Assembly: GCA_903821255.1 (NCBI GenBank)
Contig: CAIJKT010001165.1
Span: forward strand, 1-5,485
Source of the DNA: an uncultured Lentisphaeria bacterium
Lineage (GTDB): Bacteria; Verrucomicrobiota; Lentisphaeria; Victivallales; Victivallaceae
Direction: 5' to 3'
Length of the DNA: 5,485 nucleotides
Shown here: piece after piece, positions 1 to 5,485 of the stretch
How the letters are laid out: each line of letters opens with the position of its first letter
How positions within the stretch are numbered: the stretch's first letter is position 1
The notes under the pieces: generated by a model
The model's input: the letters and a program-made list of their open reading frames with translations, nothing else
What the model was told of the DNA's origin: nothing
Databases searched by the model: none
Translations under genes and position numbers: made by a program

Positions 1-735
1 CATGAACTTCGGTCCGTACTCGGGATCACGGGCCAGTGCGTTCGCGGGCGACGGATCGGACAAATCGCCATACAGATTCGGATACCGGCGGAAAAGTTTG
101 GGCACAACACCTTCCTCTTTAATCGGACCGCACGGCGGATTCCATCCTACCTGATCGCCATCAGGATTGAATGTCGTCTTCCGCTGGGCCGGAGTTTCAA
201 GACGGCCTATCTCCGACCAGAATACCGGGCCGTGCCCGAGCATGATAAGCTTCGGAAAACGCTGCAAAGTATGTTCAAGCTGCGGCAGGCCGGGGTCATC
301 ATACAAACCGAAATCACCGCCGACAACATCGGAGCCGTCGCAGATCACCGGAAGACCGACTTCCTGCGCGTGTTTGAACATATTTTGCACCATTGGATGC
401 ATGACCGGCACGTTCAGCATTACCTCTCCAAGTCCTTTACAACCCTGGTCACGGTAATACCGCAGCAGACGGTCAAGCGGCGCATCTGCCGAGTTGGTCA
501 AAGCGCGCGGATCGATGTTGCAGAACGGGATGAATCGATCCGGGTACTGTTTCGCCATATCGAGAATATCCTCGTTGGCCTGGGGAAGATAGATTTCCGG
601 ACTGACAATCGGGAGCAGTACGCCCCTTTCGATTCCGGCCTGGTCATACCGTTCAAGCACCTGTTCCGCAGTGCAGAATTGAACCACAAAGGGAATGGGC
701 CTCCGATACGCATGTGCATGAATGTCTATAAACAT
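1..735 (-). CDS. Amidohydrolase-family TIM-barrel metal-dependent hydrolase (COG2159/PF04909-like), C-terminus beyond the window
   Basis: Only the first 245 residues are present; the frame is open to the left edge. The protein starts MFIDIHAHAYRRP, so His6 and His8 form the HxH metal motif on the first barrel strand. Further marks of the family are 'LLPIVSPE' (residues 40-47), 'RFIPFCNIDPRALTN' (67-81), 'GCKGLGEV' (98-105), 'LGHGPVFW' with His168 as likely third metal ligand, and 'NLYGDLS' (220-226). The last catalytic Asp, normally in a 'FGTD' segment, would lie past the edge. Such enzymes hydrolyse C-N, C-O or C-C bonds, or decarboxylate, using a bound metal; the substrate cannot be read here. 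There is no signal peptide, so it should be cytoplasmic. It follows the GHL6-like gene by 22 nt and is probably co-transcribed. At about 55% G+C it is much richer than its neighbours. The start follows the usual family N-terminus; an in-frame ATG at 756-754, adding MEIIKIK, is possible. Confidence 0.9.
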   Translation of the reverse strand, partial: MFIDIHAHAYRRPIPFVVQFCTAEQVLERYDQAGIERGVLLPIVSPEIYLPQANEDILDMAKQYPDRFIPFCNIDPRALTNSADAPLDRLLRYYRDQGCKGLGEVMLNVPVMHPMVQNMFKHAQEVGLPVICDGSDVVGGDFGLYDDPGLPQLEHTLQRFPKLIMLGHGPVFWSEIGRLETPAQRKTTFNPDGDQVGWNPPCGPIKEEGVVPKLFRRYPNLYGDLSDPSPANALARDPEYGPKFM

Positions 736-750
736 TTTAATTTTTATTAT

Positions 751-754
751 CTCC
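751..754 (-). promoter_or_regulatory. Shine-Dalgarno-like GGAG of the amidohydrolase gene, unusually far from the start
   Basis: On the minus strand GGAG lies 15 nt before the ATG at 735, against 6-9 nt for the other genes here. The same bases overlap an earlier in-frame ATG (756-754), which sits one base after the stop of the preceding gene (TAA T ATG). Initiation could therefore be by the distant GGAG or by coupling at 756. Confidence 0.35.
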
Positions 755-757
755 ATA

Positions 758-2725
758 TTATTCTTCAAACACAACTACAGAATAACCTTTAAGCTCATGT
801 ACTTTAACTTTTACATAATTTCCTTCTATGCGGAAATTCAGGATTTTTCTGTCAGGAGCAAGATAGACGGATTTGTATTTTCTACCATCAACACGCAGCG
901 ATATTGTAATATCCCGCAACTCGGCAGGCTCCTCAATCATCTCGATTTTGTCACCACGTTTTTCCGGCACATATGACATCAGATAAATTATTCTTCTTTT
1001 TGCTTGTTCTGTGACAGTCACCCTTGCAAATGAAGGTATTTTCTCAACCCTAATCACTGGTTCGGGAAGCATATCCGCAAGAATGTTGTTAAAAACAGTT
1101 TTCATCGGCACTTGCGCATGTTTATAATAATTTGTGCAGAACGGATGCGAAAAATGAACGATTTTCCCTTTTCTGGTTATCGCCGGCTTATGCGTATTCT
1201 TGTCTGGTGGGGTATACATGAATGCGTGTTCACCGTCAAAATGATTATTGTAATATGGCGCAATAATTTCAGCCAGAATTTTTGTCCCTTTAAACCCCAC
1301 AATTTCAGTACCTTTTTCATACAGTGTTAGAGGCATTTCAGGTACCCCTTCCGCTATTTCCTGCGATGGGATTATGTAGGCTGGATCATATGTGGACTCG
1401 CCCTTATACTTTATACCCCACTCTTTAAGTGCAAAATCTTTGCCGTTCTCACCAAGACCAGACCACGCGGAGGATATTATGCATCCTCCATTCTTTATGT
1501 AATTCCTTATTCTCTTAAGAAAATCACCTTTCAAAACTACGTTATCTGGCAGTATTATCAATTTATATTCTGAAAAATCTTTGTCGGTATCAAGAATATC
1601 AAATTGATATTTAAGTTCGCAAAGGACTCTAGTAATGCCCTTCAGCGCGGCTTCTCCTAATGGTGCAGACTTATGACATGGAATAAAAGAATTTTCGGGA
1701 GCAATAATCGCAATATCAGTAACTGGCTTTGCGTCTTCAATCCACGGCTCAAGTTTCTGAAGCCGGTTATAAATTCGTTTGATAAGATTAAATGTCGGAT
1801 AATTTATGTCGCCACGCGGATGAAAATGGTCCCCGACAGTAGTTCTCATGCAATTAGCGATGCCATTTATGCAATCATACTCCAAACTTGCTTCTGTCCG
1901 CAACCCGCCGAAATCACCCCATGACTCATGGAAACGGCCAGTCATATTTAAAATCGGTTTACCGAGATTTCTTGCGAATCTTGCATAAACCGGCATAATA
2001 TCGTATCCCCATCCACCGGAAGGCAGACATTCGTATTCAAGATAAGTACCTTGAATTTTCTGCTCTTCAAGGCCAGTACCATTAAAATATATGAGCAAGT
2101 CTTTGCCTGTATCCTTCAATGTTTTTGAAATCTTGTCTTGAAGTCTCAATTGGGACATATGAGCAAAATTCCAAAGTTCATCCGGATTTTGCCAATTGAT
2201 GCCAGATTTTTTCATTTCCATCATGCATTCAGCGCCAATACATGGATGAACACCGAAACAATCGAAGAAAAAACCGGAAGTTATATAATTATTTGCAACT
2301 TCTTTTATCATCTCCAATAGATGCTCGGCATACGGGCTATTGTAACACATATCCCTGAACCAGTGCGAAAGATGCGGTGGTTTATAGGCATATCCTTCAG
2401 GAGTGACTACGGTCCAGTCTCTGTGTAATAGACCCTCTTCATGGCTCAATCCCACATTGATATAAGCGGAAATGGCAATGTCTTTTTTTGAACATGCTTC
2501 TGAAAGTTTTTCCCAGAGATCATATTTCAACGCTGGATGACGAATTCCAACTTTTGTATTATAATAGGCCATCCCCAGATTGCACCTTACAGGGAAAACA
2601 ATGTAGTCAACACCGCATTCCTTTATCTGATCGGTAATCTCGTCAAAATCAAAGTTTTCGCCGACATCAGGGCATGCCGGCATTGTATGGAAGTCAAAGA
2701 AAATGCCCCATTTGGGATTATGCAT
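758..2725 (-). CDS. Putative cytoplasmic glycosidase: GHL6-type TIM barrel plus GH42-like trimerisation domain (GH151 alpha-L-fucosidase-like)
   Basis: A complete 655-residue protein. Residues 5-330 look like a TIM barrel of the Pfam 'hypothetical glycosyl hydrolase 6' type: 'GIFFDFHTMP' (7-16), 'CGVDYIVFPVRCNLGMAYYN' (37-56), 'ISAYINVG' (85-92), 'GFFFDCFGVHPC' (151-162), 'TYLEYE' (227-232) and 'GRFHESWGDFGG' (263-274). Asp155 is a candidate nucleophile; Glu230 and Glu232 are candidate acid/base residues. Residues about 337-555 resemble a beta-galactosidase trimerisation (flavodoxin-like) domain, with 'YKLIILPDNV' and 'IRNYIKNGGCIISSAW'. The last hundred residues look like a beta domain. GH151 alpha-L-fucosidases share this layout, so a fucosidase or related exo-glycosidase is the best guess, but no substrate is shown. 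No signal peptide is present. The start has AGAGG (2732-2736) 6 nt upstream. It lies 60 nt after the GH10 gene and 22 nt before the amidohydrolase. G+C is low (about 36% in 1501-1800). Confidence 0.88.
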   Translation of the reverse strand: MHNPKWGIFFDFHTMPACPDVGENFDFDEITDQIKECGVDYIVFPVRCNLGMAYYNTKVGIRHPALKYDLWEKLSEACSKKDIAISAYINVGLSHEEGLLHRDWTVVTPEGYAYKPPHLSHWFRDMCYNSPYAEHLLEMIKEVANNYITSGFFFDCFGVHPCIGAECMMEMKKSGINWQNPDELWNFAHMSQLRLQDKISKTLKDTGKDLLIYFNGTGLEEQKIQGTYLEYECLPSGGWGYDIMPVYARFARNLGKPILNMTGRFHESWGDFGGLRTEASLEYDCINGIANCMRTTVGDHFHPRGDINYPTFNLIKRIYNRLQKLEPWIEDAKPVTDIAIIAPENSFIPCHKSAPLGEAALKGITRVLCELKYQFDILDTDKDFSEYKLIILPDNVVLKGDFLKRIRNYIKNGGCIISSAWSGLGENGKDFALKEWGIKYKGESTYDPAYIIPSQEIAEGVPEMPLTLYEKGTEIVGFKGTKILAEIIAPYYNNHFDGEHAFMYTPPDKNTHKPAITRKGKIVHFSHPFCTNYYKHAQVPMKTVFNNILADMLPEPVIRVEKIPSFARVTVTEQAKRRIIYLMSYVPEKRGDKIEMIEEPAELRDITISLRVDGRKYKSVYLAPDRKILNFRIEGNYVKVKVHELKGYSVVVFEE

Positions 2726-2789
2726 TTAACACCTCTATTATGTTTTTTATAATCTCGCATAATTCTAACTTAAAACTTAGCATCTTCAT
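2718..2789 (-). CDS. Possible 23-residue small ORF bridging the GH10 and GHL6-like genes
   Basis: The ATG (2789-2787) overlaps the GH10 stop as ATGA, and the reading frame crosses the whole 60-nt gap to end at TAA (2720-2718), just inside the GHL6-like gene in a different frame. A GGAG (2801-2804) lies 11 nt upstream. The peptide begins MKMLSFKLELCEIIK and ends IIEVLNA, and could form an amphipathic helix. It may serve as a translational coupler rather than a functional peptide. An open frame of this length in A+T-rich DNA is easily due to chance, so this is a weak call resting only on the overlaps and the GGAG. Confidence 0.22.
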   Translation of the reverse strand: MKMLSFKLELCEIIKNIIEVLNA

Positions 2790-4114
2790 TTTTGCATTAT
2801 CTCCAAGTTGAATTTGTTGGGATTATTCTTTGAAAGTTTAATTTTTTGCGTAAATCTTCCTTCACTTGTTTTTATAACTGCCTCATAATCACCATAAAAA
2901 CCATGAAATCTATTTTCAGTGCCTTCAATGTATGTCATGTTGACGTGGGTGTTCCATTCTTTCTTTATCAGATTGTACAGGGCGCTATAAGCTGGTTTCT
3001 CTGAAAAATCATGATTGAGCAGTCCTCCCCTGTACTGATTTTCACCAGCGTCGCTTTCCTTGGGAACATAGGCGGTACCATCGACCAGGTTCCACCAGAT
3101 AATGCCATTGGAGGCTGAATGACTAAACCATAGCCTATAAAGTTTTTCCGCCACCAGTTTTTGAAACTCATTTCCATTGCCAAGTCCATGATGAGCAGTT
3201 ATGGTAATTTCCGACACATTAAAGGGAATGCCTAACTTGGCATATTGATCCATGCATGCATAGATATAGCGCTGGTTTATAAAATGGAAAGCCCAATCAG
3301 GCATTAGCTTGATTTCTTCCAACATGTGATATTGCAATCCGATTCCTTTCAACGGCAGGCCATCATTTAACAGATTTCTTGCAAGCATGTACAAAGGCGT
3401 ATAGTCGCCGTGATAATTTTTCCAACTAACAGACGGATGTTCATTATAAAGCAATTCCGTGGATTCAGGAAAATATTTTTGTGCCATCTTAAAGGCCGTC
3501 TCCACATGCCTTTCCGGCATCTGTTCGAAATATTCCGTGTCCCACAGCAGAGCTTCGTTCGCAACATCCCATATTTTTATTCTACCAGCATACCGTTCTG
3601 CGATTTCACGTATACGACGCTCAAGCCGTTCTGCATGTTTACTTTTCTCCCTGCACAACCATTTCGGAAGAAAGGTATGCCAGCTCAGCAGATGCCCCTT
3701 GGGCGTAATACCATATTTCTCACAAAATTCAAGAACCAAGTCAGGAGGAGGTCTTCGATAAATAGGAGTGCTGTTTTTGTCAAAACGCAGTTCCCCGTCG
3801 GCTGGTTCAAGATCATTCCAATAAAATGGCAATACAGCTAAATTGAATATTTCACGGAATTTTTCCTCATATTGATCATTCTGTTCACGCCCCGGGAATT
3901 GTCCTATCATGAAGGCGTTGCATCCGAATCTATATTCATGAGTTGTCTGAGTTAGTTTGATTTCTGCTGTTTGAACAGGACTGCCATCTGTGTAAGACAG
4001 TTTTATTGTCCCGAATCCTTTTCGATTGTTTTCTATGCCATTTTTGATTTTAAAATTTATTTCCGAGTCTTCATTCAGAAGATTCTTCACAATTTCTTTT
4101 GCAAGTTCATTCAT
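2786..4114 (-). CDS. Divergent GH10 glycoside hydrolase (endo-beta-1,4-xylanase-like), cytoplasmic
   Basis: A complete 442-residue protein of clan GH-A. Residues 33-65 form a small N-terminal beta region ending 'HEYRFGCNAF', common before GH10 barrels. The barrel has 'GHLLSWH' (140-146), the acid/base motif 'WDVANEAL' with Glu187, 'GIGLQYH' (257-263), and the nucleophile motif 'FNVSEITI' with Glu302. These two Glu residues are the retaining pair of GH10. It ends with 'GGLLNHDFSEKPAYSAL' (363-379), as in the family. A C-terminal beta domain holds 'FHGFYGDYEAVI' (403-414). The usual E-N-x-x-K-W segment that binds the -2 sugar is replaced by 'LPFYWNDLEP' (95-104), so classical xylanase activity is doubtful. 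No signal peptide is present, which suggests action on imported oligosaccharides. GAGGG (4124-4128) lies 9 nt before the ATG and supports the start. It is 60 nt downstream of the oxidoreductase gene and 60 nt upstream of the GHL6-like gene. Confidence 0.92.
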   Translation of the reverse strand: MNELAKEIVKNLLNEDSEINFKIKNGIENNRKGFGTIKLSYTDGSPVQTAEIKLTQTTHEYRFGCNAFMIGQFPGREQNDQYEEKFREIFNLAVLPFYWNDLEPADGELRFDKNSTPIYRRPPPDLVLEFCEKYGITPKGHLLSWHTFLPKWLCREKSKHAERLERRIREIAERYAGRIKIWDVANEALLWDTEYFEQMPERHVETAFKMAQKYFPESTELLYNEHPSVSWKNYHGDYTPLYMLARNLLNDGLPLKGIGLQYHMLEEIKLMPDWAFHFINQRYIYACMDQYAKLGIPFNVSEITITAHHGLGNGNEFQKLVAEKLYRLWFSHSASNGIIWWNLVDGTAYVPKESDAGENQYRGGLLNHDFSEKPAYSALYNLIKKEWNTHVNMTYIEGTENRFHGFYGDYEAVIKTSEGRFTQKIKLSKNNPNKFNLEIMQK

Positions 4115-4174
4115 TATTTATAACCCTCATATACAATGTCAATTTCACTTCCTGTATGAATTCTTCCAGATTTT

Positions 4175-5230
4175 CTAAAAGATTTCCGGGACTGGAATTT
4201 TAACTTCTGTTCTATTTTTATAACTTGCACGTACGGCCTTGAGTATTCTATAGGACTGGATCCCGTCTGATATTGTAATCGGCATAGTGGATCCAGTCCT
4301 ATAAGCATTTAGAAAATCTTTCATTTGGAGAAAAGTATAGTTTTCGGTATCCGGAGTCGTAGAGCTGTCATCAAATTCGTAGACTTCTTCTGCGGCCCTG
4401 GGACGATCTTTATATACCCTGACTTCAGAATGGCTGGACCAGTTAAATACAATTGCCATGTTCTCCAGATTGCAATGACCAACAACATTTGACTGATGAG
4501 CCCGGCGGGACTCCTGAAGAACCGCAATGCCATCTTTAAGTCTGAAACAAACATTGAGCTCTTCTTCATCAAAAGATGGCTGATAGTCAGGAGATGTATA
4601 AGCCATTGCCGTTACCGATAACGGCTCACCGCACATTAAACGAATATAATGAAAGTAATGAGAACCATGATTATTAAGGTCTCCGGCTGATTTTTCAAAA
4701 CGAAAACGCCAGTTGTCTTCCAGGCCTTCCGGTATAATACCTTTGCCTGGTCCGAACCCGTGAATGTAAAAACCCAGGAATCTGCCCGCATCCGAACGTT
4801 GACGCAGCTCCAGCGCTTTTCTGAATGGAGCTACATATTTATAAGACATGCCAACATAACAGACAGGCTTATATTTTTGTGCCGTCATAATAATCTTTTT
4901 TTCTCCAACATCATCCACGCAGACAGGTTTTTCCAAATAGATATCACGGCCAGCCGCTGCGCATGCAGCAAAGGCATCCGGATGCAGAAACGGAGGTAAA
5001 GAAATAACTGCAACGTCGTAATCAGCCTTTAAGAAACTTGCCAGGTCATAACAAGCTTTTGCGTTATACATAGCAGCCGTAGCATTCACCTTGTCTGCGT
5101 CAATATCAAAACAGGCTGTTATCGAAACTTTGCCATTATAGCACTTCTTGGCCGCAGTCATCAAATCCTTGGTTCGATATTGGTTACATCCATACAAACC
5201 AAAACGTACATGTTCTTTTGTTATACTCAT
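4175..5230 (-). CDS. Gfo/Idh/MocA-family NAD(P)-dependent oxidoreductase
   Basis: A complete 351-residue protein, normal for the family. An N-terminal Rossmann fold starts 'VRFGLYGCNQY' (8-18); the usual third Gly of the GxxGxG motif is Asn16. 'VAVISLPPFLHPDAFAAC' (73-90) and 'AGRDIYLEKPVCVD' (93-106) follow, with Lys101 of the EKP motif as the expected catalytic lysine. The C-terminal alpha/beta domain has 'GDLNNHGSHYFHYIRLM' (183-199), matching the family GG...DxGSH motif but with Asn187 where Asp is usual, and ends near 'SDGIQSYRILKAV' (321-333). Members oxidise or reduce sugars, inositols or their derivatives at a hydroxyl or keto carbon, in the cytoplasm; the substrate here is unknown. 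It is the first gene of the tight group, after a 100-nt gap with promoter-like sequence, and probably acts on a sugar released by the two glycosidases. AAGGAAG (5238-5244) upstream of the ATG supports the start. The gene carries a perfect inverted repeat near its 3' end. Confidence 0.93.
   Translation of the reverse strand: MSITKEHVRFGLYGCNQYRTKDLMTAAKKCYNGKVSITACFDIDADKVNATAAMYNAKACYDLASFLKADYDVAVISLPPFLHPDAFAACAAAGRDIYLEKPVCVDDVGEKKIIMTAQKYKPVCYVGMSYKYVAPFRKALELRQRSDAGRFLGFYIHGFGPGKGIIPEGLEDNWRFRFEKSAGDLNNHGSHYFHYIRLMCGEPLSVTAMAYTSPDYQPSFDEEELNVCFRLKDGIAVLQESRRAHQSNVVGHCNLENMAIVFNWSSHSEVRVYKDRPRAAEEVYEFDDSSTTPDTENYTFLQMKDFLNAYRTGSTMPITISDGIQSYRILKAVRASYKNRTEVKIPVPEIF
4249..4303. repeat. Perfect 15-bp inverted repeat with 25-nt loop inside the oxidoreductase gene
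   Basis: TATAGGACTGGATCC at 4249-4263 is exactly complementary to GGATCCAGTCCTATA at 4289-4303. In the message this gives a 15-bp stem (7 G-C pairs) around a 25-nt loop, 72 nt before the stop codon. The arms encode residues 310-314 (YRTGS) and 323-328 (GIQSYR) in two different frames, so protein conservation alone does not explain the match. It has no following T run, so it is not a standard terminator. Possible roles are mRNA processing or stability at the junction with the GH10 gene, or a template-switch scar. Confidence 0.9.
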
Positions 5231-5258
5231 TTTTATTCTTCCTTTTGCAAATTTATAT

Positions 5259-5284
5259 ATCTATAATTATTAAGAGCTATAGAT
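5259..5284. promoter_or_regulatory. 7-12-7 inverted repeat upstream of the oxidoreductase gene, operator-like
   Basis: ATCTATA at 5259-5265 and TATAGAT at 5278-5284 are perfect inverted copies separated by 12 nt. The distal arm overlaps the candidate -10 box and the proximal arm would fall in the short leader, an arrangement suited to a repressor site. The sequence is very A+T-rich, so chance pairing is possible, and no regulator gene is in the window. Confidence 0.35.
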
Positions 5285-5306
5285 TCTGCTTATTACACTA
5301 CGTCAA
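5276..5306 (-). promoter_or_regulatory. Candidate sigma70-type promoter for the glycan-degradation genes
   Basis: On the minus strand TTGACG (5301-5306) matches five of six bases of the -35 consensus. TATAGC (5276-5281) is a fair -10 with 19-nt spacing; TCTATA (5278-5283) gives 17-nt spacing but a poorer match. A start near 5269 would leave a leader of about 40 nt before the ATG at 5230. It lies in the longest intergenic gap of the window, which is where an operon promoter would be expected. Confidence 0.35.
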
Positions 5307-5315
5307 AATAGTAAC

Positions 5316-5327
5316 GGGAGTTCTCCC
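5316..5327. promoter_or_regulatory. GGGAG-TT-CTCCC dyad just after the upstream gene
   Basis: A 5-2-5 inverted repeat (minus strand GGGAGAACTCCC) starts 3 nt after the stop of the partial upstream gene and 9 nt before the candidate -35 box. As RNA it could form a short stem, but the following bases are GTTACTATTTT rather than a T run, so it is a poor intrinsic terminator. An operator upstream of the promoter is equally possible. Confidence 0.25.
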
Positions 5328-5330
5328 AAT

Positions 5331-5485
5331 TCAATTCCGAGGCCAGCCCTCTACTTTATTGTTTGTATCTTTTTTTTCAGAAATAGGAACGATGACGCAG
5401 GCATTCGGGATGCCGAAAGATGAGCCTTTGCTCCCGCCGTGCTCAGGGATTTCAAGTACACCAACGGCAGCTTTACACTGATAGA
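5331..5485 (-). CDS. C-terminal 50 residues of an unidentified protein, N-terminus beyond the window
   Basis: The minus-strand frame entering from the right edge (first full codon 5483-5481) stays open for 50 codons to TGA at 5333-5331. It contains 'AAVGVLEIPEHGG', 'SSFGIPNACVIVPIS' and ends 'KVEGWPRN'. The alternation of hydrophobic runs, Gly and Pro looks like beta strands at the end of a globular protein, followed by a short charged tail. Codons look natural and G+C is about 54%, close to the amidohydrolase and above the three genes between. The other minus frames are less protein-like: one is closed early and the other reads as a basic, low-quality tail. I do not recognise the family. It lies 100 nt upstream of the oxidoreductase gene on the same strand and could belong to the same or a separate transcript. 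Confidence 0.55.
   Translation of the reverse strand, partial: YQCKAAVGVLEIPEHGGSKGSSFGIPNACVIVPISEKKDTNNKVEGWPRN

Noticed and set aside
232..792. 186-codon open frame on the plus strand
   Set aside because: It lies antisense to the amidohydrolase, whose HxH, GHGP and NLYGDLS motifs are clear. The plus-strand product has no recognisable features.
2674..2683. 10-bp palindrome ATGCCGGCAT, and a similar ATGCATGCAT near 3253
   Set aside because: Palindromes of this length should occur about five times by chance in the window, and both are inside coding sequence.
2737..2763. 6-bp inverted repeat ATTATG/CATAAT before the GHL6-like gene
   Set aside because: Short arms in A+T-rich DNA are expected by chance, and there is no other sign of an operator or terminator.
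746..2805. 10-nt direct match TGGAGATAAT (minus strand) at 746-755 and 2796-2805, each near the end of a gene
   Set aside because: Several exact 10-nt matches are expected by chance in a window of this size; the shared GGAG reflects ribosome-binding-like sequence.
3410..3841. 143-codon open frame on the plus strand
   Set aside because: It is antisense to the catalytic part of GH10, including the WDVANE motif, and the translation looks random.
4137..4142. Perfect -35 box TTGACA (minus strand) in the gap before GH10
   Set aside because: The only -10-like hexamer, TATAAA, is 14 nt away and sits between the ribosome binding site and the start codon, so no sensible promoter results.
4114..4308. 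64-codon minus-strand frame ending in a TAATG overlap with the GH10 start
   Set aside because: Most of it lies within the oxidoreductase gene in another frame, over conserved residues of that enzyme. No good ribosome binding site supports it, so it is a shadow; a coupling role is not excluded.
5311..5330. Intrinsic terminator for the partial upstream gene
   Set aside because: The stem is only 4-5 bp and is not followed by a T run, so it is listed only as a dyad.

Overview
The window reads as one co-directional block on the minus strand. In transcription order, right to left, it holds the 3' end of an unidentified gene (5331-5485), a Gfo/Idh/MocA-type NAD(P)-dependent oxidoreductase (4175-5230), a divergent GH10 glycoside hydrolase (2786-4114), a GHL6/GH151-like putative glycosidase (758-2725), and the first 245 codons of a COG2159-type metal-dependent amidohydrolase that runs off the left edge (1-735). 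Gaps between the complete genes are 60, 60 and 22 nt, and each complete gene has a Shine-Dalgarno-like sequence. This looks like an operon for breaking down a complex glycan. No plus-strand gene, RNA gene, CRISPR array or mobile element was found, and no stretch over 300 bases lacks a gene.

The organism is a bacterium with AGGAGG-type ribosome binding sites. The mix of divergent GH10, GHL6/trimerisation-domain protein, Gfo/Idh/MocA protein and 'FIDIHAH' amidohydrolase is typical of Lentisphaerota, Planctomycetota and Verrucomicrobiota, and is also seen in some Bacillota. This is a family-level impression, not a proven placement.

Base composition is uneven. The amidohydrolase is about 55% G+C (399 of 720 by hand count for 1-720), and the 3' fragment at the right edge is about 54% (51 of 95 for 5391-5485). 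The three genes between them are clearly lower; 1501-1800 is about 36%. The middle three genes may therefore be a cassette of different origin, or may simply use different codons.

None of the complete proteins has an N-terminal signal peptide, so the enzymes probably act in the cytoplasm on imported oligosaccharides. A reasonable but unproven picture is that GH10 and the GHL6/GH151-like enzyme cut glycosidic bonds, while the oxidoreductase and amidohydrolase process a released sugar or its oxidised derivative.

The most striking non-coding signal is a perfect 15-bp inverted repeat (arms 4249-4263 and 4289-4303) inside the oxidoreductase gene, shortly before its stop. The 100-nt gap 5231-5330 carries a candidate promoter that overlaps a 7-bp inverted repeat, plus a separate 5-2-5 dyad. 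A possible 23-residue ORF bridges the gap between the two glycosidase genes.
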